Assembly (NCBI GenBank): GCA_046715095.1
Contig: JBKJZQ010000021.1
Span: forward strand, 1 to 20,577
Length of the DNA stretch: 20,577 bases
Direction: 5' to 3'
DNA from: WHTI01 sp046715095
Lineage (GTDB): Bacteria; Actinomycetota; CADDZG01; WHSQ01
The notes beneath the pieces were generated by a model. That model worked only from the letters and a program-made list of their open reading frames with translations, searched no databases and was not told the origin of the DNA. Shown in pieces: positions 13,716 to 20,577 of this stretch. The translations under genes were made by a program, and so were the position numbers. Position 1 is the first letter of the stretch, and every line of letters begins with the position of its first letter.

Positions 13716-14584
13716 TGGACGCGCAGACACTGTCGAAGACGCACATCCTGGCGGAGGCTCTGCCCTGGATCCGCCGCCACCACGGCGCCACGGTGGTGGT
13801 CAAGATCGGCGGCGAGGCCCTCGAGGACCCGAAGCAAGCCGCTTCCGTCGCCGGCGACCTGGCCCTCCTTGCTCTCGTTGGGATGAGGTTGGTCGTCGTC
13901 CACGGTGGTGGCCCCCAGGTCTCGAGGGCGATGGATCACGCAGGCATCGACCCAGTGTTCGTCGGAGGCCTGCGCGTGACCACCGCAGAGTCGATCGACA
14001 TCGTGAAGAGCGTGCTCATCGGACAGATCAACTTCGAGCTCGTGGGGCTTCTCAGGTCTGCCGGGCTCGCTCCCGTCGGCCTGAGCGGCGCCGATGGTGG
14101 CCTCCTGACGGCTGAGGTCACCGCCGGTCCGGGCGGCGAGGACATCGGGATGGTCGGCCGGGTAACGGGTGTCAACGCCGCGCTCCTCGACTCGCTGCTC
14201 GAGAACGGATACACGCCGGTCGTTGCCTCGATCGCGCCCGATGCGGATGGAGGACCGTTGAACGTCAACGCAGATGCCGCCGCGGGCTCGATCGCCGGGG
14301 CGATGGGCGCGTCGAAGCTCGTGTACCTGACGAACATCGAGGGTCTCTACGCGGATCTCGGCGAAGCCGGATCGCTGATCTCCGGCCTCCAGGCCGAGGA
14401 GTTGCGTGCCCTCCTGCCCGAGCTGTCGGCAGGGATGCGACCAAAGGCTGCGTCGATCCTCCACGCGCTCGACCACGGTGCCGGCAAGGCGCACATCATC
14501 GACGGCCGCGTGGAGCACGCGTTGTTGCTCGAGGTCTTCACCGACGAGGGCGTCGGAACGCAGGTCGTGGGGGCGGCGGAGTGA
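13715..14584 (+). CDS. argB: Acetylglutamate kinase ArgB
   Basis: Phosphorylates N-acetylglutamate with ATP, the committed step. The 289-aa protein has the kinase core VVVKIGGEAL (27-36) and VVHGGGPQV (60-68), then GLRVTT and NVNADAAAG. It has the N-terminal helix ahead of the core (AEALPWIRRHHG) and the C-terminal EVFTDEGVGTQV. Both features mark arginine-inhibited enzymes, so feedback control at protein level is likely in addition to ArgR. ATG at 13715 shares one base with the argJ stop (TGATG); a long in-frame upstream extension lies inside argJ and is rejected. Confidence 0.97.
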   Translation: MDAQTLSKTHILAEALPWIRRHHGATVVVKIGGEALEDPKQAASVAGDLALLALVGMRLVVVHGGGPQVSRAMDHAGIDPVFVGGLRVTTAESIDIVKSVLIGQINFELVGLLRSAGLAPVGLSGADGGLLTAEVTAGPGGEDIGMVGRVTGVNAALLDSLLENGYTPVVASIAPDADGGPLNVNADAAAGSIAGAMGASKLVYLTNIEGLYADLGEAGSLISGLQAEELRALLPELSAGMRPKAASILHALDHGAGKAHIIDGRVEHALLLEVFTDEGVGTQVVGAAE

Positions 14585-15732
14585 CCCAGCTCGACGACGT
14601 CACGATGCCGACCTACAAGAGATGGCCGGTCGAGTTCGTCTCGGGAGAGGGCGTGTGGCTGCGTGACTCCTCGGGCGATCGGTACCTCGATCTGATGGCG
14701 GGGATCGCGGTCGCGAGCGTGGGGCACTGCCACCCGAAGGTGACCGCGGCGATCTCCCATCAGGCGGCGTCGCTGGTCCACGTGTCGAACCTTTATCTGA
14801 CGCGGCCCCAAGCGGAGCTCGCCGCGAGACTGTCGAACATGACCGGCGGCATGAAGGCGTTCTTCGGGAACTCCGGTGCCGAGGCGGTGGAGTGCGCGAT
14901 CAAGCTCGCCCGCCGGTGGGGGGATGCGAAGCGGACGATCGTCGCCACGGAGAAGGGTTTCCACGGACGCACGCTCGGAGCGCTGGCGGCCACCGGTCAA
15001 CCCGACAAACGGGCACCGTTCGAGCCCTTGCCGCTTGGCTTCGTGCACGTCCCCTTCGACGACCCAGGTGCCCTCGAAGGGGTGCTTGATGGAACGGTCG
15101 CCGCGGTGATCATCGAGGCGATCCAGGGCGAGGCCGGGGTGATCGTTCCCACCCCCGGCTACCTGAAGGACGTTCGAGCCCTATGCGACGACGCCGGCGC
15201 CGTGTTGGTCATAGACGAGATCCAGACCGGTCTGGCGCGGACGGGTCGTCACTTCGCCTACGAATACGAGAACGTACGGCCGGACGTCGTCTGTCTCGGC
15301 AAGGCGCTCGCCGGGGGATTGCCGATGGGGGTATGCCTCGCCCGTCCCGAGGTGGCGGACTCGTTCAAGCTCGGCGATCACGGCTCGACGTTCGGAGGCG
15401 GCCCCGTACCGGCAGCGGCTGCCCTGGCGGTTTTGGACGTGATCGAAGAGGAAGGCCTGTGCGATCGCGCTGCGAGCGGGGGCGAGCGTCTGATGAAGGG
15501 ATTGTCCGCGGTCGCCCCCGAGGGATCGGTGGTGCGCGGCAAGGGCCTGATGATCGGCCTCGAGCTACCGGACGGCGGAGCCCGTGCGGTAGCGGAGGCG
15601 TGTCTCGAACGCAAGGTGCTGGTGAACGACATCGGTGACCGGGTGATCAGGTTCGTTCCGCCGTTGGTGATCTCGGAGGACGAGATCGATCAGGGATTGA
15701 GTGTCCTCGAGGAGGTTTTCGATGCGATCTGA
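14581..15732 (+). CDS. argD: Acetylornithine aminotransferase ArgD
   Basis: A class III PLP aminotransferase converting N-acetylglutamate semialdehyde to N-acetylornithine with glutamate as amino donor. The 383-aa protein has FFGNSGAEAVE (94-104), GFHGRT (126-131), IDEIQTGLARTG (211-222) and the PLP lysine Lys241 in CLGKALAGG. Length and motifs match ArgD better than 4-aminobutyrate transaminases, and the arginine context supports it. GTG 14581 overlaps the argB stop by 4 nt (GTGA). The 3' end overlaps argR by 11 nt. Confidence 0.97.
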   Translation: MTQLDDVTMPTYKRWPVEFVSGEGVWLRDSSGDRYLDLMAGIAVASVGHCHPKVTAAISHQAASLVHVSNLYLTRPQAELAARLSNMTGGMKAFFGNSGAEAVECAIKLARRWGDAKRTIVATEKGFHGRTLGALAATGQPDKRAPFEPLPLGFVHVPFDDPGALEGVLDGTVAAVIIEAIQGEAGVIVPTPGYLKDVRALCDDAGAVLVIDEIQTGLARTGRHFAYEYENVRPDVVCLGKALAGGLPMGVCLARPEVADSFKLGDHGSTFGGGPVPAAAALAVLDVIEEEGLCDRAASGGERLMKGLSAVAPEGSVVRGKGLMIGLELPDGGARAVAEACLERKVLVNDIGDRVIRFVPPLVISEDEIDQGLSVLEEVFDAI

Positions 15733-16195
15733 CCGGAAGCGCGACCTGCTGCGGATCCTTCACTCGGGCAAGGCGTCGAGCCAGAAGGACATCGTGGATG
15801 GTCTGCGCGCGGCTGGTCATGAGGTGACCCAGGCGACCGTGTCGCGCGACCTGCGCGAGGTCGGCGCAACGAAGATCCGTTCCGGCGAAGACCTCGTCTA
15901 CATGCTTCCCGACGAGCTCGGCCGCACCCACGGGAGCGATCTGATGATCCGCAATCTCGAACGGACGCTGGAGGAGTTTTCGCTCGATGTTCGCACCGCG
16001 CATTCGCTCGTCATCGTGCTAACCGCTCCCGGCCACGGATCTGCGGTCGCGCGGGCGATCGACCTTGCAGGGTTGGACGAGGTCGTCGGCACGGTTGCCG
16101 GCGACGACACGATCTTCGCTGCAACATCTTCGCCCGATCAGGCCGTGACTCTCGCGGCCAAATGGTCGGGCAACGAAAGAGAAGAGGAGAGCTAG
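15722..16195 (+). CDS. argR: Arginine repressor ArgR
   Basis: Arginine-dependent hexameric repressor. The 157-aa protein has the winged-helix recognition stretch TQATVSRDLREVGATKI (36-52) and the C-terminal arginine-binding, oligomerising motif GTVAGDDTIF (123-132). ATG 15722 lies inside the end of argD and is preceded by GAGGAGG; the earlier GTG at 15701 has no comparable site. The likely target is the pair of palindromes before argC, which makes the whole cluster autoregulated. The argF gene often found before argR is absent. Confidence 0.96.
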   Translation: MRSDRKRDLLRILHSGKASSQKDIVDGLRAAGHEVTQATVSRDLREVGATKIRSGEDLVYMLPDELGRTHGSDLMIRNLERTLEEFSLDVRTAHSLVIVLTAPGHGSAVARAIDLAGLDEVVGTVAGDDTIFAATSSPDQAVTLAAKWSGNEREEES

Positions 16196-17389
16196 ATGTC
16201 GAACAAGAAGAAGGTCGTGCTCGCGTACTCCGGGGGCCTCGATACCTCGGTGGCGATCCCGTGGTTGGGCGAGCGCGGTTACGAGGTGATCGCAGCCGCG
16301 GTCGACGTCGGACAACCGGGCGATCTCGAGGGGGCGGTCGAACGAGCCACGACCCTCGGCGCGGCCGGCTCGATGCTGATCGACGCCCGCACGGAGTTCG
16401 TCGACGGCTTCCTCATGCCGGCCCTCAAGATGAACGCGCTGTATCAGGGGCGCTATCCGCTCGTGTCGGCTCTGTCCCGTCCGCTCATCTCCAAGGTTCT
16501 GATCGATGTCGCCAAGGAGACCGGCGCGACCGCGGTCGCGCACGGCTGTACCGGCAAGGGGAACGACCAGGTCCGCTTCGAGGTCGCGTTCTCTGCGCTC
16601 GCGCCGGACATCGAAGTACTTGCGCCGGTCAGAGATTGGGGGATGAGCCGCGAGCAGACGATCTCGTACGCCGAGGAGCACGGCCTCCCGGTTACAAGCA
16701 CGAGGTCGTCGCCGTACTCGATCGACGAGAACGTATGGGGCAGGAGCATCGAGTGCGGCGTCCTCGAGGACCCATGGGCCAGGCCTCCGGAAGACATCTA
16801 CGAGTCGACCTCAGGGGATGCCCAGGGCCCGGGCGAGATGACCGTCGGGTTCGAGTCCGGGGTTCCGGTGTCGATCGACGGTGAATCGGTCACGCCTCTG
16901 AACGCGATCGAAGCCGCCGGGAAGATCGCCGGCAGCTACGGCTTCGGGCGCATCGACATGGTCGAGGACCGGCTCGTCGGGATCAAGAGCCGAGAGATCT
17001 ATGAAGCCCCGGCCGCCCTGTCGCTCATCACTGCGCACCGCGATCTCGAGGGGTTGACCCTCGAACGCTCCGTCGCACGTGAGAAGCGCCACCTCGAGCT
17101 CAAGTGGGCCGAGGTCGTCTACGAGGGATTGTGGTTCTCGCCGCTGCGCGCGGCGCTCGATGCGTTTGCCGAGTCGACCCAGGTACCGGTCTCGGGCGAG
17201 GTCAAGCTCTCGTTCTTCTCCGGCGGATGCGCGCCGATCGGGCGGAGGTCCGAGAAGTCGCTCTACGACCGCGGCCTCGCTACCTACGACGACGACGATG
17301 TCTTCGACCACGCGGATGCGGCCGGCTTCGTGAGGCTGTGGGGTCTTCCGACCCGCAACTGGTCGAAGGTGAACGGCCCGGGCGACTGA
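16196..17389 (+). CDS. argG: Argininosuccinate synthase ArgG
   Basis: Joins citrulline and aspartate with ATP. The 397-aa protein, normal for the short bacterial type, starts with the pyrophosphatase loop AYSGGLDTS (10-18) and contains HGCTGKGNDQVRFE, STRSSPYSIDENVWGRSIE and SGGCAPIG-type stretches known from this family. The ATG follows the argR stop with no gap; AGGAG lies 7-11 nt upstream inside argR. argH follows after 3 nt. Confidence 0.97.
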   Translation: MSNKKKVVLAYSGGLDTSVAIPWLGERGYEVIAAAVDVGQPGDLEGAVERATTLGAAGSMLIDARTEFVDGFLMPALKMNALYQGRYPLVSALSRPLISKVLIDVAKETGATAVAHGCTGKGNDQVRFEVAFSALAPDIEVLAPVRDWGMSREQTISYAEEHGLPVTSTRSSPYSIDENVWGRSIECGVLEDPWARPPEDIYESTSGDAQGPGEMTVGFESGVPVSIDGESVTPLNAIEAAGKIAGSYGFGRIDMVEDRLVGIKSREIYEAPAALSLITAHRDLEGLTLERSVAREKRHLELKWAEVVYEGLWFSPLRAALDAFAESTQVPVSGEVKLSFFSGGCAPIGRRSEKSLYDRGLATYDDDDVFDHADAAGFVRLWGLPTRNWSKVNGPGD

Positions 17390-17392
17390 GCC

Positions 17393-18772
17393 GTGGCAGA
17401 TAACGAGATGTTGTGGGGCGGACGCTTCGGGGCCGGTCCGGACCCGGAGATGTTCGCCCTGACCTCGTCGATCGATGTCGACATCGTTCTGCTCGGGGCC
17501 GATGTGGCTGCGACCAAGGCGCACGCGCGCGTGCTCGAAGCGGCGGGGTTGCTCGACGCGGACGAGGTCAAGGCGGTTGACGCCGCGCTTGACGATCTTC
17601 TGGCAACGTGGCGCAGGGGCGAGCTCGTTCCGGGTGATGGTGATGAGGACGTCCATTCGCTCGTTGAGCGCAGCCTGACCGAGTCGCTCGGAGAGACCGG
17701 CCGCAAGATCCACGCGGGACGCAGCCGCAACGATCTCGTCGCGACCGATGTGCGTCTCTACTGCAAGGACGCCGCGGGCGAACTGGCGGGGGTGGTTGCC
17801 GAGCTCATCGAGGCGCTCGCGGTGCAGTCGGAGACCCACACCGGAACCGTGATGCCCGGCTTCACCCACGTGCAGCCGGCCCAGCCCGTCTCGGCCGGCT
17901 TCCATCTCCTCGCGCACGGTTTCGCCTTGGTACGAGATCTAGGCCGCATCGAGTCGGCCGGGCAGGCCGCCGACGTCAGCCCGTTGGGGGCCGGTGCCAT
18001 CGCGGGGACGACGCTTCCGCTCGATGCGATCGTCGCGGCCGAGCATCTCGGGTTCGGAGCGGTCTTCGACAACGCGATGGACGCGGTCTCGGATCGGGAC
18101 TTTGCCTGCGACCTCCTGTACGCGACCGCCCTTCTGGGCGTTCATCTGTCGCGCCTCGCCGAAGAGGTCGTCCTGTGGGCCTCCCCGGCGTTCGGTTTCG
18201 CCCGCCTCCCCGACGAGTGGTCGACCGGTTCGAGCATGATGCCGCAGAAGAGGAATCCGGATATGGCCGAGCTCATCCGGGGTCGCTCCGGGCCCGCCAT
18301 CGGAGACCTGATGGCGATGTTGACGCTCCTCAAGGGGCTCCCGCTGGCCTACGACCGGGACATGCAGGAGGACAAGGAGCTGCTGTTCCGGTCGGTGGAC
18401 AGGGCCCTCGGGTGTGTGCGGGGCATGACCGCGATGGTCTCGGGGATGGTGTTCAACGAGGACCGCCTTGCCGGGATGGCCGAGGAGGGGGCGATGTGGG
18501 CAACGGACCTCGCCGAGATCCTCGTCGCCCGTGGGGTGTCGTTCCGCGATGCCCACGAGACCGTCGGACGTCTGGTCGCGTCGCTCGAGCGTTCCGGTGC
18601 CTCCCTCGACGAACGCGCGCTACTCGGGGCTCACGAAGCGTTCCAAGCAGGCGATATCGACGCCGCGCGGCCGTCCCGGGGGATGCGGGCGAGGCTCTCT
18701 CACGGGGGAACCGCGCCGGAGCGGGTGCAGGAACAGCTCGCTGCGCTTCGAGCGAAGGCGGAGGTCCGCTGA
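17393..18772 (+). CDS. argH: Argininosuccinate lyase ArgH
   Basis: Splits argininosuccinate into arginine and fumarate. The 459-aa protein of the fumarase/aspartase superfamily has LWGGRF near the N-terminus, HAGRSRNDLVATDVRL, THVQPAQP with the catalytic His, and the superfamily signature GSSMMPQKRNPD with catalytic Ser281. The GTG start 3 nt after argG gives the usual N-terminus (MADNEMLWGG). It is the last gene of the cluster and is convergent with the MFS gene. Confidence 0.97.
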   Translation: MADNEMLWGGRFGAGPDPEMFALTSSIDVDIVLLGADVAATKAHARVLEAAGLLDADEVKAVDAALDDLLATWRRGELVPGDGDEDVHSLVERSLTESLGETGRKIHAGRSRNDLVATDVRLYCKDAAGELAGVVAELIEALAVQSETHTGTVMPGFTHVQPAQPVSAGFHLLAHGFALVRDLGRIESAGQAADVSPLGAGAIAGTTLPLDAIVAAEHLGFGAVFDNAMDAVSDRDFACDLLYATALLGVHLSRLAEEVVLWASPAFGFARLPDEWSTGSSMMPQKRNPDMAELIRGRSGPAIGDLMAMLTLLKGLPLAYDRDMQEDKELLFRSVDRALGCVRGMTAMVSGMVFNEDRLAGMAEEGAMWATDLAEILVARGVSFRDAHETVGRLVASLERSGASLDERALLGAHEAFQAGDIDAARPSRGMRARLSHGGTAPERVQEQLAALRAKAEVR

Positions 18773-18802
18773 TGCGCCTCCGCCGCGAATCGCCGGTTTA
18801 CT

Positions 18803-18844
18803 CCCGCCCCCTTTCTCGAAGAAGCCGCTAACCGCCGGGGCGGG
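18803..18844. terminator. GC-rich inverted repeat between argH and MFS gene
   Basis: CCCGCCCC (18803-18810) and GGGGCGGG (18837-18844) are complementary across a 26-nt loop in the 74-nt convergent spacer. The loop is long and no T-tract follows, so a role as shared terminator is tentative. Confidence 0.25.
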
Positions 18845-18846
18845 CC

Positions 18847-20061
18847 TCAGCGCGGGGAGCGGTCCACGAAGACGATCGCGGCGACGAGCGTCAGCACAAA
18901 GGCAAGGGCCCACCACGCGACGAGGTAACTGCCGCTCAGGTCGAGCACGAGCCCGAACGCAGGTGGGGCCGCGACGATGCCCAGCTGGTTGGCCGTCATT
19001 GCAAAGGCGAGTGTCAGACCCACCGATTGTGCCGGCGCGAGTTCGGCCACGTGCACCACCCAGGGCCCGTACCACCCGAACGCAAAGAACCCGACGGCAG
19101 CGGCCAGCAAGAACACGAGGAGCAGTGGTACTCCCGCCGACAGGACGGCCAACAAGAAAACGCCGAGCAACGACGCCGCCGCGGCCGTTCCGACGGCGAT
19201 CATGCGCCGCCCCGGCCCGAGCCGGTCGCTCCATGCCGCCAGCAGGACGCGTCCCGCCACTCCACTCGCCAGCACCGTCGCCAGAACCAGGCCGGCAAGC
19301 CCGGCGCTTAGACCGACATCCCGCCGCAGGAACGGGATGAGATACGCGACGAGGCAGAACTGTGTGCTCACCATTGCGAGGCCCGCCAGCAACGCCGGAC
19401 GCATGACCGGGGAGCGCGCCAGCTCGCGCAGAGCGGCGCCGAATCGATAATCGCCCTCCGAACCCTCCTTGGCGGCGGGCTCTCGATAGACGAGCCCAAA
19501 GGTTGCCGCGCCCACGACGCCGACGACCGCGCCCACGACGAGTGCAACGCGCCAGTCCCACGCCACGGCGACCGCAGGCAAGGTCGCGGCTGCCAGAGCT
19601 CCGCCCAGCGGCAGGCCTGTCTGACGAATGCCCATTGCAAGCCCCCGCCGCCCACCGAGGAACCACCCGGCTACTGCTTTGGCACCTCCCGGCTGGGACG
19701 TCGCGTATCCCGCGCCTGCCACGAACAAGGCCAGCAGCAACCACATATAGCCGGGAGCGAAGGCCGCGGTGCCGACCCCGATCGCGATCCACGCGCCTCC
19801 GAGTGTCACGACGCGTCGTTCGCCATAGACGTCGAGCAGCCGGCCCACTGGGACCAGCGCGAACAGCGGGGCGAGGCCAACCGCGGTCACGATGAGCCCC
19901 GTTTGTGTCCCGCTGAGATCCAGGGCCTCCTGCACGAAGCCGGCGATTGCGGCGATCCCGATGAACACGTAGCCGCTGGCCGCCTGGGACGCCGTCGCAA
20001 CTGCCAGGATCGCCCAGGGCGAGCGTTGCTGTTTCGCAATTCCGGAGTTAACCGGTGCCAT
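18847..20061 (-). CDS. Major facilitator superfamily (MFS) transporter
   Basis: A 404-aa membrane protein with about 12 hydrophobic segments in two halves separated by a hydrophilic loop near residues 195-215 (YREPAAKEGSEGDYRF). The motif A-like loop GRLLDVYGERR lies between TM2 and TM3, and WSDRLGPGRR is its counterpart in the second half. The N-terminus (AKQQRSPWAILAVATASQ) resembles small-anion or organic-acid MFS carriers. The ATG at 20061 has AAGG about 5 nt upstream. It is divergent from a branched-chain amino acid-type binding protein gene. The substrate cannot be read from sequence. Confidence 0.9.
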   Translation of the reverse strand: MAPVNSGIAKQQRSPWAILAVATASQAASGYVFIGIAAIAGFVQEALDLSGTQTGLIVTAVGLAPLFALVPVGRLLDVYGERRVVTLGGAWIAIGVGTAAFAPGYMWLLLALFVAGAGYATSQPGGAKAVAGWFLGGRRGLAMGIRQTGLPLGGALAAATLPAVAVAWDWRVALVVGAVVGVVGAATFGLVYREPAAKEGSEGDYRFGAALRELARSPVMRPALLAGLAMVSTQFCLVAYLIPFLRRDVGLSAGLAGLVLATVLASGVAGRVLLAAWSDRLGPGRRMIAVGTAAAASLLGVFLLAVLSAGVPLLLVFLLAAAVGFFAFGWYGPWVVHVAELAPAQSVGLTLAFAMTANQLGIVAAPPAFGLVLDLSGSYLVAWWALAFVLTLVAAIVFVDRSPR

Positions 20062-20135
20062 CTCCGCCTTAAGTCTTCAGTTGCGCTGCTTACCGCAGTC
20101 GACCAGAACCGAAAACAAACAATTAGGCGATTAAG

Positions 20136-20168
20136 TATACTACCCGGGCAAACAGGGAACCGGGTAGT
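20136..20168 (+). promoter_or_regulatory. TATACT box with adjacent 9-bp inverted repeat before the binding-protein gene
   Basis: TATACT (20136-20141) is a near-perfect -10 box in a locally AT-richer stretch; the -35 region is poorly conserved. ACTACCCGG (20139-20147) and CCGGGTAGT (20160-20168) are perfect 9-bp arms around 12 nt. The left arm overlaps the -10 box, so an operator at the transcription start is more likely than a terminator. The nearby ligand-binding gene suggests substrate-responsive control; no regulator gene is visible here. Confidence 0.45.
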
Positions 20169-20204
20169 CAGAGAAACACGATCAGGGGACAAGGGGGAAC
20201 CACC

Positions 20205-20577
20205 TTGAAACGTTTACTAGCGCTACTGTCGTGCGTCCTTCTGCTGGCGACCGCCTGCAGAGGTGTCGGTGGCGACGAGGGTGAGGAATCCGGAGTCAAG
20301 GGTGACACCCTCACGTTCGGCGCCGCGCTTTCACTGACCGGCCAGCTCTCACGCGAGGGGATCCTCACCAGAGAGGGCTACGATTTCTGCAAGAAGGTCA
20401 TCAACGAAAAGGGCGGCGTCGAGGTCGGCGACAAGTCCTATGAGCTCGACATCACCTATCAGGACGACAAGTCCACTCCCGATGTAGCGGCGCAGCTCGT
20501 CGAACAGATGAACGACGACGGCACGAAGTTCATCCTGGGCCCCTACGGATCGTCTTCGACCGAGGCCGCGTCCGCGG
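20205..20577 (+). CDS. ABC transporter substrate-binding lipoprotein, branched-chain amino acid type (partial)
   Basis: Only the first 124 codons are in the window. A short basic N-terminus (MKRLL), a hydrophobic run and the lipobox LATAC give a lipoprotein anchored at Cys18. The mature part has FGAALSLTGQLSREG and EGYDFCKKVINEKGGV, then LGPYGSSST, as in the LivJ/LivK-like periplasmic binding fold (Peripla_BP_6). The start is TTG 20205, with GGGGG 7 nt upstream. Binding proteins of this class take up branched-chain amino acids but also amides, urea and aromatic acids. The permease and ATPase genes would lie beyond the right edge. Confidence 0.9.
   Translation, partial: MKRLLALLSCVLLLATACRGVGGDEGEESGVKGDTLTFGAALSLTGQLSREGILTREGYDFCKKVINEKGGVEVGDKSYELDITYQDDKSTPDVAAQLVEQMNDDGTKFILGPYGSSSTEAASA

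Noticed and set aside
16811..17917. Long minus-strand open frame of 368 codons opposite argG and argH
   Set aside because: Both plus-strand genes are certain; the antisense frame is Arg/Glu/His-rich low-complexity sequence typical of high-GC shadows.
18620..19792. 390-codon minus-strand open frame overlapping the MFS gene and argH
   Set aside because: It is in another frame of the MFS gene on the same strand, has no recognisable domain and is Gly/Arg-rich.

Overview
The window looks like a chromosomal segment of a high-GC member of the Actinomycetota, probably from an uncultured lineage whose class I cannot fix. The pointers are a small cysteine-rich BsaP-type protein directly after bioB, an F420-type PPOX enzyme, an actinobacterial-style arginine cluster with its own ArgR, many GTG/TTG starts, and several genes with no Shine-Dalgarno sequence but a -10 box 6-8 nt before the start codon (probable leaderless mRNAs). 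No CRISPR array, phage, IS element or toxin-antitoxin system is visible. All stretches without a gene are under 300 nt.

Region 1 (1-2396, minus strand) is a biotin operon read right to left: a bioA-bioF chimera, bioD, bioB and bsaP (running off the left edge). The first gene joins the first ~29 codons of BioA in frame to the C-terminal part of BioF, so both the aminotransferase and the KAPA synthase catalytic regions are missing here. An imperfect 31-bp repeat able to form a hairpin, with a compensatory base-pair change, lies just before the starts of bioD and bioB. BioB lacks the residue equivalent to E. coli Cys128.

Region 2 (2501-4554) holds a PAP2 membrane phosphatase, tRNA-Cys(GCA), an ArsR-SRPBCC fusion regulator with a perfect palindrome inside its promoter spacer, tRNA-Val(GAC), and a 288-nt stretch that may contain a decayed flavoprotein fragment.

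Region 3 (4555-10118) is mixed: a DAO-family flavin oxidoreductase; a divergent crotonase; a three-gene plus-strand run of a small secreted or anchored protein, an HTTM/VKGC-like membrane protein and a sigma-70-like protein fused to a membrane anchor and an extracytoplasmic domain; then a convergent tandem-domain universal stress protein.

Region 4 (10119-18772) is a long plus-strand block: F420-type PPOX enzyme, GcvR-like double-ACT protein and peptide deformylase, followed by argC-argJ-argB-argD-argR-argG-argH with very tight overlaps. argC has its own promoter overlapped by two ARG-box-like palindromes, so the cluster is probably repressed by the ArgR it encodes. argF is absent from the cluster; the other enzymes cover glutamate to ornithine through the ArgJ cycle and citrulline to arginine.

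Region 5 (18847-20577) has an MFS transporter on the minus strand and, divergent from it, the start of a branched-chain amino acid-type ABC transporter binding lipoprotein, cut by the right edge. The intergenic region between them carries a promoter-like TATACT and a 9-bp inverted repeat.
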